From Cyclobacteriaceae bacterium (GTDB lineage Bacteria > Bacteroidota > Bacteroidia > Cytophagales > Cyclobacteriaceae), in assembly GCA_016787645.1 (NCBI GenBank), contig JAEUUF010000015.1, positions 186,001 through 250,000 on the forward strand: 64,000 nt of DNA, read 5' to 3'. This document shows, one piece after another, positions 45,242 through 54,747 of this stretch. Position 1 is the stretch's first letter. The number at the start of each line of letters is the position of its first letter. A program made the translations under genes and the position numbers. Below the pieces are notes generated by a model that was not told the DNA's origin, did not search any database, and saw only the letters and a program-made list of their open reading frames with translations.

Positions 45242-46494
45242 GATTGAAGAATTTTATTGAGGTAGTCCATAATCACGCGTGTGGCGCCAAGGTTCGAAGC
45301 AACATACGCTCGCGTGACGGCAACGGCATGCTGGTATTTTTCTTTGTCCACGGTCAATTGCTCGTAAGCCGCGGTTAATTCAGGAGTATTGGCAACGGCA
45401 AATGCGCCACCTTTCGCGACCAGGTCTACCGCCTCCTGGTATTTGTCGTAAGGCGCATTGCTACCAAAGAAGACGGGAATTCCATAGCAGGCTGCCTCAA
45501 GCGTATTGTGCAAGCCTTCCTTGTAGCCACCGCCAACAAACGCGTACTCTCCATAGCGATACAGTTGAGCCAGAAGTCCGATCGTATCGACGATGAGCAA
45601 ATCGGCATCCAGGGCCAACTGCTCGGAGGTCTTTGTATAGCGAACCGATTTCCCGTTGAAGCCTCCTTCGATGGCTTGCATAAATGATTCACTGATCTCA
45701 TGGGGAGCGACGATGAAACGGAGGGAGCCGCGCTGTGCGTTCATGAAGGGCAGCAACACAGCCATGTCATCGGGCCATGCGCTGCCAATGACCATGACCC
45801 TATGGCCGCTTTTGAAACCCCGGGCAACACTGTTTTCCCCGGATTGCGTTACAATTTCGTTCACCCGATCAAATCGGGTGTCACCGGCCACGCTGGCCGC
45901 CGTGATGCCGATGGATTTCAGCAACTTCAGTGATTCATTATTCTGGACGAAGAAATAGGTAAAGTTTCGAAGGATGGCGCGGAAGATGAATCCCTGTGGC
46001 TTGAAGTAGACATGGGTGGGGCGGAAGATGGCGGAAATGGAAATGAGCGGGATTTTATTTGTTCGCAAAGCACGGCTGTAGTAAAACCAGAACTCATACT
46101 TCACAAAGACAGCGAAGGCAGGTCGAACTTCCGTAACAAACCACCTGGCGTTCGATGCCGTGTCCCAGGGCAGATAAAAGATGTAATCAGCACCCGTATA
46201 GTTCTTCCTGACTTCATATCCGGACGGAGAGAAAAATGTAAGGAGGATCTTTACGTTCGGATGCGATGATTTTAGTGCTTCCATTACAGGCCGACCCTGT
46301 TCGAATTCGCCCAGGGAAGAACAGTGAAACCAGGCGAGGGGATGATTTTCCCGAAGGGGAAAAGTCTGCTGCAAGCGATCTGTCTGCTGAATACGCCCTT
46401 CCCGGAATGCTTTTGCTTTTGGATGCACCAAGGAAGCCAGCCAATAAGCGGCACGGACAAATCCAATTCCTGCGTTGTAAAGAAGTAACCCCAT
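45226..46494 (-). CDS. waaA: 3-deoxy-D-manno-octulosonic acid transferase
   Basis: A 422-aa GT30 enzyme. FHCSSLGEFEQGRPVMEAL is the family's N-terminal acceptor region, with the conserved glutamate, and FFSPSGYEVRKNYTGAD follows; the C-terminal FVGGGYKEGLHNTLEAACYG binds CMP-Kdo. It adds Kdo to lipid A precursor at the inner membrane, so the organism makes a Kdo-containing LPS. Length is normal. It precedes rsgA in the same operon. Confidence 0.94.
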   Translation of the reverse strand: MGLLLYNAGIGFVRAAYWLASLVHPKAKAFREGRIQQTDRLQQTFPLRENHPLAWFHCSSLGEFEQGRPVMEALKSSHPNVKILLTFFSPSGYEVRKNYTGADYIFYLPWDTASNARWFVTEVRPAFAVFVKYEFWFYYSRALRTNKIPLISISAIFRPTHVYFKPQGFIFRAILRNFTYFFVQNNESLKLLKSIGITAASVAGDTRFDRVNEIVTQSGENSVARGFKSGHRVMVIGSAWPDDMAVLLPFMNAQRGSLRFIVAPHEISESFMQAIEGGFNGKSVRYTKTSEQLALDADLLIVDTIGLLAQLYRYGEYAFVGGGYKEGLHNTLEAACYGIPVFFGSNAPYDKYQEAVDLVAKGGAFAVANTPELTAAYEQLTVDKEKYQHAVAVTRAYVASNLGATRVIMDYLNKILQSWKGV

Positions 46495-46733
46495 TGAAAA
46501 GTTCCGTTAAGATAGGGGATGCTATTGGATTGAAGGAGAAATGAAGGGTTCAGTTATTAAAGCACTGTGTGGCGAATCAAGTTGGCAGTTACCTTGATTT
46601 GATCGGCTGTATCTATACTTGCCAGAAAATATGACAAGTGAGGCTGAGGGCATGGGCGTTATCCGGAATTCAGCCCCCTGTCGCTTGAGCTGGAAAAAGC
46701 ATATCTTGCGGTATCACCAAACCTGTTTGTAGC

Positions 46734-47735
46734 ATGAAACGAATCGTTCTATTACTTTTTGCCTCCCTCTCCTTCGGCGTAGCTAATGCCCAGGGTGACT
46801 TGGACCAACTGCTGAAGGGCAGTCAGGCGGATGCCAATTACCTGGCGCAGGGATACCTGGAGCCAGTATTAAACGCTATCGGAAGCGGCCTTAACCAGGG
46901 GTGGTACAACACCGCAGCTAACCACAAGAAATTTGGTTTTGACTTGACACTTTCAGTGAGTTCAATTCAATTTCCATCCGAAGATTCCTATTATAAAGTG
47001 GATAATTCAAAGTTGCAGACAATTAGAGTTGTGTCTCCAGCTGATGGGAATGTTCCTACACTGGTTGGCCCAAAGACGGCCCCCACCTATGAGTATATGG
47101 CCAATGGCGTACCCACGGGTTCCACCTTCCAGGGTCCCGAAGGAACCGACCTCAAGAATGAGATTCCGCTGGGCGGCTTACCGGTACCCACCCTTAACCT
47201 TGGCATTGGGTTGCTTTGGAATACTGACCTGAAGCTAAGATATGGCTCGGCAAATCCTTCCGGCGGCACCAAAATCAATCTGTTTGGGTTTGCCATTCAA
47301 CATGACATCAAGCAGCATATACCCGGCTTGAAAGAACTTCCCTTCGATCTTTCTGCTTTGTTTGGTTACACTACGTTCAATACCGAAGTCGCATTCGATC
47401 CTACCAATAATCCGAGCCAAATCGGAAAAAGTGACTTTACGGCTACAACCATCCAGGCTTTGGTTGGGAAGAAGTTTTCGGTGCTTAGCCTTTATGGTTC
47501 CATAGGTTATAATTTCTCCAGTGGAACATTCAAAGCATTGGGAACTTATGACACGGGAGCACCGCCCCCGGCAAACCCACAAATGACTGACCCCGTGAGC
47601 ATTTCATCCAGTGTCAATGGACCAAGGGCAACCGTAGGAGCCCGCCTGAAACTGGCCGTCTTCACCTTGCATGGTGACTACACCTTCCAGCGTTACAATA
47701 CCATCACCCTCGGCTTTGGTATCAGCGTACGATAA
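46734..47735 (+). CDS. DUF6588 outer-membrane protein
   Basis: A 333-aa product with a signal peptide (IVLLLFASLSFGVANAQ). DLDQLLKGSQADANYLAQGYL is the characteristic start of mature DUF6588 proteins, followed by a barrel: FGFDLTLSVSSIQF, PTLNLGIGLLWNTDLKL, LFGFAIQHDIKQ, LSLYGSIGYNFS, and a final ITLGFGISVR with the terminal aromatic or Arg-rich strand. It lies in the outer membrane; function unknown. The 239-base gap before it holds no recognised feature beyond an 18-codon open frame. A terminator hairpin follows. Confidence 0.85.
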   Translation: MKRIVLLLFASLSFGVANAQGDLDQLLKGSQADANYLAQGYLEPVLNAIGSGLNQGWYNTAANHKKFGFDLTLSVSSIQFPSEDSYYKVDNSKLQTIRVVSPADGNVPTLVGPKTAPTYEYMANGVPTGSTFQGPEGTDLKNEIPLGGLPVPTLNLGIGLLWNTDLKLRYGSANPSGGTKINLFGFAIQHDIKQHIPGLKELPFDLSALFGYTTFNTEVAFDPTNNPSQIGKSDFTATTIQALVGKKFSVLSLYGSIGYNFSSGTFKALGTYDTGAPPPANPQMTDPVSISSSVNGPRATVGARLKLAVFTLHGDYTFQRYNTITLGFGISVR

Positions 47736-47759
47736 TTGAATTTGGATCGGAAGATCCCA

Positions 47760-47796
47760 GAAAGCCTTCGTTACTTCCCCTGGAACGAAGGCTTTC
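47760..47796 (+). terminator. Rho-independent terminator after the DUF6588 gene
   Basis: GAAAGCCTTCGTT and AACGAAGGCTTTC form a perfect 13-bp stem around an 11-base loop, followed by GCTTTT. It begins 25 bases after the stop codon and overlaps the last codons of the convergent enoyl-CoA hydratase gene. Confidence 0.65.
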
Positions 47797-48544
47797 GCTT
47801 TTCTATGAAGGCCTGCATGCCTTCTTTTTGGTCGGCGCTGGCAAAAGTGAGGTAGAAGTTCTTCCGCTCAAACATAAGCCCTTCATCCAGGAGAGTCTCA
47901 AATGACCGGTTCACCGCCTCCTTCGCGAGTTGAACAGCAATAGGAGACTGCTGCGCGATTTCTTTCGCGAGAGCAATGGCTTCAGCCAGATAGAATTCGA
48001 CGGGCACGACCTTGTTTACCAAGCCGTAAAAGTGAGCCTCCTCCGCGGAAAGGAAACGTCCTGTAAGAATAAGCTCCATTGCTTTGGCCTTTCCGAGGGC
48101 CTTCGTCAGTCGTTGCGTACCTCCTGCCCCAGGGATAGTGCCGATTTTTATTTCCGGCTGACCGAATTTTGCTGTCTCTGAAGCGATAATCATATCGCAG
48201 GTCATGGCAAATTCACAACCACCACCCAACGCAAAACCAGATACAGCGGCGATGATGGGCTTCTTGGTTTTGCGGATCTGGTCCCAGGTGCTGAACTGGT
48301 CCAACACCAGCATGTCAATCGCACTCTTGTCAGCCATCTGTTTGATGTCGGCGCCGGCCGCGAAGGCCTGGGCATTACCCGTGATAATGATTACACGAAC
48401 ATCATCCTTGCGGTCCAGTTCCTGCAGCGCATCTCTAACCTCCTGCATCAGCTGTGGGTTGAGGGCATTCAGCTCCTTGGGGCGGTTTAATTCGATCAGG
48501 GCGATGAGTGGCGCTACTTGTGGGTTGACTTTGATCAGTTCCAT
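47771..48544 (-). CDS. Enoyl-CoA hydratase/isomerase family protein
   Basis: A 257-aa crotonase-fold protein. IITGNAQAFAAGADIKQM gives the oxyanion-hole region, ALGGGCEFAMTCD the first catalytic glutamate, and FGQPEIKIGTIPGAGGTQRL the second, so both glutamates expected in true hydratases are present. It adds water to trans-2-enoyl-CoA in fatty-acid beta-oxidation or a related route. It diverges from the phosphatase gene, with a TAGCTTTG box 17 bases before its start. Confidence 0.9.
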   Translation of the reverse strand: MELIKVNPQVAPLIALIELNRPKELNALNPQLMQEVRDALQELDRKDDVRVIIITGNAQAFAAGADIKQMADKSAIDMLVLDQFSTWDQIRKTKKPIIAAVSGFALGGGCEFAMTCDMIIASETAKFGQPEIKIGTIPGAGGTQRLTKALGKAKAMELILTGRFLSAEEAHFYGLVNKVVPVEFYLAEAIALAKEIAQQSPIAVQLAKEAVNRSFETLLDEGLMFERKNFYLTFASADQKEGMQAFIEKRKPSFQGK

Positions 48545-48560
48545 GATTCAGGATTTGCAG

Positions 48561-48568
48561 CAAAGCTA
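48561..48568 (-). promoter_or_regulatory. Candidate -7 element for the enoyl-CoA hydratase gene
   Basis: TAGCTTTG on the minus strand, matching TAnnTTTG, 17 bases before the start codon. No -33 TTG at the usual spacing. Confidence 0.4.
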
Positions 48569-48587
48569 AGAGAAAATCGGCCTCCCG

Positions 48588-48617
48588 TTGAGGTCAGGAT
48601 GACGTTTGCTATTTTTG
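48588..48617 (+). promoter_or_regulatory. Candidate promoter of the LMW-PTP gene
   Basis: TTG (48588-48590), a 19-base spacer, then TATTTTTG (48610-48617): the best full -33/-7 match to the Bacteroidota consensus in the window. The start codon is 16 bases further on. It faces the promoter of the divergent hydratase gene. Confidence 0.5.
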
Positions 48618-48633
48618 CACTTTTCCTGCCCGC

Positions 48634-49101
48634 ATGCGTGTACTTTTTGTTTGCCTCGGAAATATTTGTCGCTCGCCCCTGGCCGAAGCGCTGTTTGTCC
48701 ACAAAATTGCTTCGCTCGGTCTTCATGACCGTATCCAGGCCGACTCCTGTGGTACCAGTAATTACAATATCGGCAACGGACCTGATCCCCGGACGCTGAA
48801 GAATGCCCTTCGCAATGGAGTAAGCATGGATCACACTGCGCGTCAAATTTCGGTCACTGATTTTGACGAGTTTGACCATATACTCGTCATGGATAAACAA
48901 AACCTAAGGAATACGCTGGCGGTGGCTGACAACCGGCATCACTCCAAGATCACACTGATGCGGTCGTTCGACCCCATGGGGCCCGGCGAAGTGCCGGATC
49001 CTTATTATGGTGGTGAAAAGGATTTTCAAGAGGTGTTTGAAATCCTCGAGCGCTCGGTGGAAGGTTTTCTGCAGGAAATTCTCCGCGAAAGAAAGTACTA
49101 A
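48634..49101 (+). CDS. Low-molecular-weight protein tyrosine phosphatase
   Basis: A 155-aa protein. CLGNICRS near the N-terminus is the C-x5-R P-loop (Cys7, Arg13), and VPDPYYGGEKDF contains the catalytic aspartate. It dephosphorylates phosphotyrosine in the cytoplasm; such enzymes often control exopolysaccharide kinases, though none is adjacent here. Its stop codon overlaps that of the convergent aspartate kinase gene. Confidence 0.93.
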   Translation: MRVLFVCLGNICRSPLAEALFVHKIASLGLHDRIQADSCGTSNYNIGNGPDPRTLKNALRNGVSMDHTARQISVTDFDEFDHILVMDKQNLRNTLAVADNRHHSKITLMRSFDPMGPGEVPDPYYGGEKDFQEVFEILERSVEGFLQEILRERKY

Positions 49102-50354
49102 ACTTTCACCAGCACTTGCAGGGTGGATCGTGAGGTCTGTTCCAGGACAACACCGGCCTGCCGGCTGTATTGCTGATACGTATCCTCATCGTAGTTCTTT
49201 ACCGTAATGAGCGTGAGACCGGTGTTATAGTATACCTGGAAGTTTTCCGCCAGCTCCTCAATCAGGCTGAGGACCTTGTCCTCCCGGAAATCGACACAGA
49301 AGGAGAAGGAGATGGCTGAATTTTGCATCACGTTGATCTTCAGGTTCTGTTTGGAAACAGCGTGAAGAATCTGGCTAAGCTGCTGTTCGTCGATAAAGGT
49401 GTAGTCCGTAACGCCGCAGGAGATCAGGCACTGGTTGTCTTTAAAGACAATCAACGGTGGGAGCCGCCCCACTTTTGTTTCGTGGATGCGCGTGCCCTCC
49501 AGGGAAGGGTCATCGAAGTTTTTTACAAGCAGCGGTATGCCGCGGTTCGCCAGTGGCTTGATGGTCTTGGGGTGGATCACGGAAGCGCCGTAGTAGGTCA
49601 TCTCGGCTGCCTCGCGAAAAGGTAATTCATGAAAGGGTTTGGCACCTGGTATACGTTTGGGATCAGCATTCATCACGCCAGGCACGTCTTTCCAGATGGT
49701 CACGCTCGCCGCACCCAGGCAAGAACCAAAGATGGCTGCGGAATAATCAGATCCCTCACGCCCCAGCGTGGTCGTGAACCCGTCAGGGGTTACACCGATG
49801 AATCCTTGAGTAACAATGAAGCTCTTTTCGAGAATTGGCGTCAGTTCCTGGGTCTTCTTGTACGTAGCTTCCCAATCCACCTTGCCTTCCCGGTAGGTGT
49901 TGTCGGTGAGTATGTATTTTCGGGCATCCACCCAAATGGCCGGTAAACCTTCCTGTTGGAGGTGGGCCGCGACAATCCGTGTTGAGATAAGTTCACCCCT
50001 TGAGACTACCTGATCGTAAAGTTGATCCAGGACAAGCCCCTTTGTCATTCGTGAGGGTAGTTCGGCAAATTCCTTATTGATTTCATTCCAGATCGGATGC
50101 CCTTCCGCAAAGAGATCCTTCATGATGCCCGCATGATAATCTTGGATAGCTTGAATTTCACCGGTGAAGTCTTTACCGGCTTGGTAGGCACTGACCACAC
50201 GTTCCAGGGCATTCGTGGTTTTTCCCATGGCGGACACAACCACCAGCAGCGGTGTTTCACGGTAGAGTCGGATGATTGACGCCACGTTACGGATGGCATC
50301 CGCATTACGCACTGATGCGCCGCCGAACTTAAAGACGTGGATGGGATTTTTCAT
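49098..50354 (-). CDS. lysC: Aspartate kinase
   Basis: A 418-aa monofunctional kinase from ATG 50354; a longer reading to 50426 adds 24 residues that overlap the divergent fbp region and lack family sequence. VFKFGGASVRNADAIRN binds ATP and LGREGSDYSAAIFGSCLGA binds aspartate; two ACT domains follow from about residue 290. It phosphorylates aspartate, the first step toward lysine, threonine and methionine, usually with feedback inhibition through the ACT domains. It diverges from fbp with 77 bases between starts. Confidence 0.92.
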   Translation of the reverse strand: MKNPIHVFKFGGASVRNADAIRNVASIIRLYRETPLLVVVSAMGKTTNALERVVSAYQAGKDFTGEIQAIQDYHAGIMKDLFAEGHPIWNEINKEFAELPSRMTKGLVLDQLYDQVVSRGELISTRIVAAHLQQEGLPAIWVDARKYILTDNTYREGKVDWEATYKKTQELTPILEKSFIVTQGFIGVTPDGFTTTLGREGSDYSAAIFGSCLGAASVTIWKDVPGVMNADPKRIPGAKPFHELPFREAAEMTYYGASVIHPKTIKPLANRGIPLLVKNFDDPSLEGTRIHETKVGRLPPLIVFKDNQCLISCGVTDYTFIDEQQLSQILHAVSKQNLKINVMQNSAISFSFCVDFREDKVLSLIEELAENFQVYYNTGLTLITVKNYDEDTYQQYSRQAGVVLEQTSRSTLQVLVKV

Positions 50355-50431
50355 ACGGGAAGCGGTGACCGGATGGGGATTCTCTGTAACTTGGGATGCG
50401 GGAATATTTCCCTGCGAATTACTCATTTTTT

Positions 50432-51421
50432 ATGGAAGAATCCCGAATTGCCCAACCCATTGGTATTGCGCTTGACCGGTTTATCAAGAATAACCAGGAG
50501 CAATTTCAATACGCCAGCGGCGAATTGTCCCAGCTGTTGCGCGACATCGCGCTGGCCTCCAAAGTGGTAAACCGGGAAATCAACAAAGCAGGCCTCATAG
50601 ACATTATGGGTGCCATGGGTTCCCAAAACTCCGGGGGTGAGAACCAACAGAAGCTCGACGTACTGGCCAACATTCGTTTTACGCGAGCATTGTCCAAAGG
50701 AGGGGAGGCTTGCGCTTTGATTTCGGAGGAGACAGAATCATACGTGGACCTCAACAATGACGGCAAATATGTCATTGCGATAGATCCCCTGGACGGTTCG
50801 TCCAACATTGATGTGAACGTTTCCATCGGCACGATCTTCTCCATTTACCGAAGGATCAGCCCGGTTGGTACGCCGATTCAGCCGGAGGACATACTGCAAA
50901 AGGGTACAGACCAGGTGGCGGCCGGCTACATTCTCTATGGATCATCGACCATGCTCGTGTACACCACCGGTCATGGTGTGAATGGGTTTACTTATGAATC
51001 GACCCTCGGTGAATATTTTCTCTCCCACGCTGACCTTCGAATGCCACCAGACGGCAAGATTTTCTCCATCAATGAGGGGCAATCACTTTCATTTGCCCCC
51101 GGTGTAGCGAAGTACCTTGACTATTGCAAACAGAATGGTTTTACAGCGCGGTACATCGGCTCCCTGGTAGCCGACTTTCACCGCAACATGCTGAAGGGGG
51201 GTATTTATATCTACCCCGCTACTGCAAAAGACAAGAACGGCAAGTTGCGCCTGATGTACGAATGCAATGCATTGGCATTTATTGCGGAACAAGCTGGCGG
51301 CCTTGCCACGGATGGGAAGAATCGAATAATGGAGATCAAACCAAGCACACTGCACCAGCGTGTGCCATTTTACGTGGGTTCCAGGATGATGGTGGAGAAG
51401 GCCGGTTCCTTCCTGAATTAG
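50432..51421 (+). CDS. fbp: Fructose-1,6-bisphosphatase, class I
   Basis: A 329-aa enzyme from ATG 50432 (an in-frame ATG at 50396 overlaps the kinase leader and is less likely). SEETE and [21 protein letters not shown] are the metal-binding motifs, [20 protein letters not shown] is the sugar-phosphate site, and [16 protein letters not shown] follows. It removes the 1-phosphate in gluconeogenesis, in the cytoplasm. It converges with the DUF5606 gene 7 bases away. Confidence 0.95.
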   Translation: MEESRIAQPIGIALDRFIKNNQEQFQYASGELSQLLRDIALASKVVNREINKAGLIDIMGAMGSQNSGGENQQKLDVLANIRFTRALSKGGEACALISEETESYVDLNNDGKYVIAIDPLDGSSNIDVNVSIGTIFSIYRRISPVGTPIQPEDILQKGTDQVAAGYILYGSSTMLVYTTGHGVNGFTYESTLGEYFLSHADLRMPPDGKIFSINEGQSLSFAPGVAKYLDYCKQNGFTARYIGSLVADFHRNMLKGGIYIYPATAKDKNGKLRLMYECNALAFIAEQAGGLATDGKNRIMEIKPSTLHQRVPFYVGSRMMVEKAGSFLN

Positions 51422-51428
51422 GCGAAGT

Positions 51429-51839
51429 CTACTTGGCGGGTTCCGGGGTGAGAATTTCAGGAGCCGCTTTCCGAATCACCTCAAACCATTTCACCAGTTT
51501 CTTGATGTCCGAAACGTACACCCGTTCCTCATCGTATTCGGGAAGAACCGATTTTAGAAAAGCTCTTAATTCGGCAGGATCTGAATTCGAATCGATTCCG
51601 AGTTCTCCAGGAAATTCCTTGTGAATCTTTTTAAGCACATCCCCCAGCGCGGTGGTGCCGTCCTTGGTACGTGTATAAATCGAAATCTCGTCCAGCAAGG
51701 ATAATTTCAGATTTGGATTGGCGACCAATCTCGTCTTCGGGTCTTCAAGGGATTCAAGGATCATACCGGCTTTCCCTGGTTTTAACACCTTGAACAGGCC
51801 GCCTTTTCCGGAAATGCTTGCGAGATCTTTCAGTTCCAT
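51429..51839 (-). CDS. DUF5606 family protein
   Basis: A 136-aa protein from ATG 51839, beginning ELKDLASISGKGGLFKVL, the usual N-terminus of DUF5606 proteins, which are restricted to Bacteroidota. LKLSLLDEISIYT and VLPEYDEERVYVSDIKKLVKWF follow. The fold may be a small beta-barrel plus helices; function unknown. A TACTTTTG box lies 22 bases upstream of the start codon. Confidence 0.82.
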   Translation of the reverse strand: MELKDLASISGKGGLFKVLKPGKAGMILESLEDPKTRLVANPNLKLSLLDEISIYTRTKDGTTALGDVLKKIHKEFPGELGIDSNSDPAELRAFLKSVLPEYDEERVYVSDIKKLVKWFEVIRKAAPEILTPEPAK

Positions 51840-51860
51840 AGTCCGTTGGTTATGCGCGGG

Positions 51861-51868
51861 CAAAAGTA
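51861..51868 (-). promoter_or_regulatory. Candidate -7 element for the DUF5606 gene
   Basis: TACTTTTG on the minus strand, followed by CCCGCG, 22 bases before the start codon at 51839. Confidence 0.4.
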
Positions 51869-51872
51869 AGCA

Positions 51873-52469
51873 TTAATCAGATTTCAAGAGGCTATCAATG
51901 TACCCGATCAGTTCGTCGCGGCCGCGTTTATCTTCTGCTGAAGTCACAAAGACCGGAGGAAGTTCCTCCCAGGTTCCTTCCAGCTTCTTTTTCCAAAGGG
52001 CAACCGTCTTGGTCAGTTCATTCCGCGAAATCTTATCGGCCTTGGTAAATACCATAGCAAACGGAATCTGTTGGGTGCCCATCCATTGTATGAAATCCAG
52101 GTCAATCCGCTGGGGCTCAAGTCGGGAATCCAGGAGCACGAAAGTGGTAATCAGGTTCGTGCGTTTTTTCAGGTAGGTCTCAATCATCGGTCCCCACGCA
52201 AAACTTTTCGACCGGCTAACGCTGGCATACCCATAACCCGGCAGGTCCACCAGGTACCAGGCGTCATTGATGACAAAATGGTTGATCGTTTGGGTCTTTC
52301 CTGGTGCAGATGAAGTCTTGGCCAGGTTTCGCCGATTAACGAGGAGATTGATGAGCGATGACTTGCCTACATTCGAACGGCCAATAAAGGCGAATTCGGG
52401 CTTGTGAGGCGGCGGGCAAGCGGAAGGGTTAGTATTGCTGACAACAAAGTCAGCGGTCTTGATGTTCAT
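51873..52469 (-). CDS. engB: Ribosome biogenesis GTPase EngB (YsxC/YihA)
   Basis: A 198-aa protein from the ATG at 52469, beginning NIKTADFVVSNTN as in related EngB proteins (upstream ATGs at 52478 and 52493 are alternatives). GRSNVGKSSLINLL is G1, VDLPGYGYASVS is G3, and FTKADKISR is G4. EngB acts in 50S subunit assembly. It diverges from ubiE. Confidence 0.94.
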   Translation of the reverse strand: MNIKTADFVVSNTNPSACPPPHKPEFAFIGRSNVGKSSLINLLVNRRNLAKTSSAPGKTQTINHFVINDAWYLVDLPGYGYASVSRSKSFAWGPMIETYLKKRTNLITTFVLLDSRLEPQRIDLDFIQWMGTQQIPFAMVFTKADKISRNELTKTVALWKKKLEGTWEELPPVFVTSAEDKRGRDELIGYIDSLLKSD

Positions 52470-52586
52470 GGAATGCATTGCAATATTACCCATAAGATCC
52501 CTTTTATTATACAGGGCTGGACGTTATCGAATGGGTTGTCGGGCAAAAGTTGTAAATCGGGGTTCAGTTACTATAGAAAATACTGC

Positions 52587-53312
52587 ATGGGAGTCGTTGT
52601 ACCGTATAAAGAAGATCCAGGGGCAAAAAAACAGCAAGTGGCCCGGATGTTTGACAGCATCAGTGGCCGCTATGATTTCCTCAATCACTTTCTCAGCCTG
52701 GGGATTGATATCGCCTGGCGGAAAAAGGCCATCCGGCTCTTACGGGATATTCAGCCAAAGCAGATCCTTGATGTGGCTACGGGCACCGGCGACTTTGCCA
52801 TCGAAGCGCTGGCCCTTAATCCCGAGCGTGTCATCGGTGTAGATATTTCCGAAGGCATGCTGGAGGTGGGTCGAAAGAAGATTCGGGAGCGCAAGTTGGA
52901 CGCAAGAATTGAACTACGGTCGGGTGACTCAGAGAAACTTCCGTTTGAAGACAATTTTTTTGACGCCGTCATCGTTGCTTTTGGAGTACGAAATTTTGAG
53001 AACCTTGAACTCGGCCTGGGTGAGATGTTGAGGGTACTCAAGCCGGGTGGCCGGGTGGTCATCCTGGAATTCTCCAAGCCGTCAAAATTCCCGATGAAGC
53101 AGTTGTACAACGTGTATTTTACCGCCATCTTGCCAATCGTAGGCCGCTGGATTTCAAGGGACTCATCCGCGTACCGCTACCTCCCTGAATCAGTCAAGGC
53201 TTTTCCCGATGGAACCGATTTTATTAACGTGCTTTCCGGCCTGGGTTATAAGCATCCGCAATGCGAGCCACTTACTTTCGGAATAAGTTCACTGTACTGG
53301 GCATCCAAGTAG
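52587..53312 (+). CDS. ubiE: Demethylmenaquinone methyltransferase
   Basis: A 241-aa SAM-dependent methyltransferase from ATG 52587. RYDFLNHFLSLGIDIAWRKKA and ILDVATGTGDFAIEA (motif I) are typical, as is FDAVIVAFGVRNFENL. In Bacteroidota, which use menaquinone, it does the last step of menaquinone synthesis. The next gene, porT, begins 52 bases before this gene ends, in another frame. Confidence 0.95.
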   Translation: MGVVVPYKEDPGAKKQQVARMFDSISGRYDFLNHFLSLGIDIAWRKKAIRLLRDIQPKQILDVATGTGDFAIEALALNPERVIGVDISEGMLEVGRKKIRERKLDARIELRSGDSEKLPFEDNFFDAVIVAFGVRNFENLELGLGEMLRVLKPGGRVVILEFSKPSKFPMKQLYNVYFTAILPIVGRWISRDSSAYRYLPESVKAFPDGTDFINVLSGLGYKHPQCEPLTFGISSLYWASK

Positions 53313-53989
53313 CTTCACTGCTGCTAATGACCTTCGCTGCGGAGGCGCAACACTACAAGTGGGCGCCGCGCAACAATCCTGAGTTTGACCGCAGGAAGTT
53401 CAGCTATGGTTTCATGATCGGCCTACACACGTCGATGTATGAAGTGAGCTATTCGGACCAGTTTGTCACGCAGAAGTTTGACACCGTCCACTCGGTGCAA
53501 GGTAGTTTTACGGGTGGTTTTTCCCTGGGTTTCCTCGTCAACCTCCGCCTGAATGAGTTCCTCGACCTCCGGGTATTACCCAAAGCCGGGTTTTATAATC
53601 ACAAGCTTACCTATTACTTCACCGACAAGACCAGCCGTACCCAACGCATAGAGACGACTATGGTCGAGTTACCCTTCTTGCTGAAATATAAATCGATGCG
53701 GCGCGGAAATGTACGGATGTACATGGTCGGCGGATTCACGCCGGGCATCGAAGCTTCGGGGAAAAACGATGCGGAGGCTACCACCGAAAGCATCGACATC
53801 AAGCGGTTTAACCTTACGCTGGATGCGGGGATTGGATTTGATTTTTATTTCCCGCTCTTCAAGCTTTCACAGGAAATTCGATTCTCCCGTGGCATCGTCA
53901 ATATGCTGGGTTCGGAGAACAGTATCTACAATCAACCGCTGAAAGGCATCACCACGAATACCATTTCGGTTTATTTTATTTTCCAATAA
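53261..53989 (+). CDS. porT: PorT-like outer-membrane protein (type IX secretion)
   Basis: A 242-aa protein with a signal peptide (VASLLLMTFAAEAQ). Strand-like segments such as FMIGLHTSMYEVSYSD, GFSLGFLVNLRLNEFLDLRVL and NTISVYFIFQ form an outer-membrane barrel of the PorT family. PorT is needed for the type IX secretion system of Bacteroidota, and a neighbouring ubiE is common, which supports the call. Start at 53261 lies within ubiE; the 52-base overlap suggests coupling. The next gene overlaps its stop by one base. Confidence 0.8.
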   Translation: MRATYFRNKFTVLGIQVASLLLMTFAAEAQHYKWAPRNNPEFDRRKFSYGFMIGLHTSMYEVSYSDQFVTQKFDTVHSVQGSFTGGFSLGFLVNLRLNEFLDLRVLPKAGFYNHKLTYYFTDKTSRTQRIETTMVELPFLLKYKSMRRGNVRMYMVGGFTPGIEASGKNDAEATTESIDIKRFNLTLDAGIGFDFYFPLFKLSQEIRFSRGIVNMLGSENSIYNQPLKGITTNTISVYFIFQ

Positions 53990-54747
53990 TGGCAAAACGC
54001 ATTGCATTGATCACAGGTGCTACCGCAGGCATCGGCGAGGCCATCGCGCGACTGCTGGCCGCGCATGATTTCAAGCTTATTCTTTGTGGTCGTCGCGCCG
54101 ACCGTCTGCAACGGCTCAGCGAAGAACTTTCCCATAAAACTGAGGTACAAACTCTAGTGTTCGACGTGCGTCGCCGGAAAGAGGTGTCCGATGCACTACA
54201 GTCATTGAAAGGCCAGTGGCAAAAAGTGGATGTGTTGATCAATAACGCCGGGGGCGCTCACGGCCTCGACCCCATCCAGTCGGGTAACGTTGACGATTGG
54301 GAAGCCATGATTGATGCCAATGTAAAGGGATTACTCTATGTGTCGCGGGAAATACTTCCCGGAATGGTCGAGCGCAAATCGGGACATGTGATCAACATTG
54401 GGTCCATAGCCGGCCGGGAAGTGTATGCCGGAGGGAACGTTTATTGTGCCAGTAAATTTGCTGTGGATGCATTGAGCCGGGGCATGCGCATTGACTTGAA
54501 CGCCGCCGGGGTAAAGGTCACCCAGGTCAACCCAGGCCTCGTGGAGACGGAATTTTCGAAGGTACGATTCAAGGGCGACGAAGCACGTGCCGCTGCCCCC
54601 TACCACGGACTTCAGCCTCTCCGCGGGGAGGACATAGCCGACTTGATCCTCTTTGCGCTCACCCGTCCACCGCACGTAGTAGTGGCCGATTTGGTTGTCT
54701 TTCCCGTTGCGCAAGCCAGCGCCACCGTGGTCAAACGGGAGTCCTGA
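53989..54747 (+). CDS. SDR family oxidoreductase
   Basis: A 252-aa short-chain dehydrogenase: LITGATAGIGEAIA binds the cofactor, LINNAGG is the central motif, INIGSIAG gives the catalytic serine and YCASK the Tyr and Lys. The basic LCGRRADR after the second strand suggests NADPH. It resembles YdfG-type serine/3-hydroxy-acid dehydrogenases. The true substrate is unknown. It overlaps porT by one base and may share its mRNA. Confidence 0.92.
   Translation: MAKRIALITGATAGIGEAIARLLAAHDFKLILCGRRADRLQRLSEELSHKTEVQTLVFDVRRRKEVSDALQSLKGQWQKVDVLINNAGGAHGLDPIQSGNVDDWEAMIDANVKGLLYVSREILPGMVERKSGHVINIGSIAGREVYAGGNVYCASKFAVDALSRGMRIDLNAAGVKVTQVNPGLVETEFSKVRFKGDEARAAAPYHGLQPLRGEDIADLILFALTRPPHVVVADLVVFPVAQASATVVKRES

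Noticed and set aside
46542-46598. An 18-codon open frame after an AAGGAG in the gap before the DUF6588 gene
   Set aside because: The AAGGAG is only two bases from the ATG, too close to act, and the peptide has no features.
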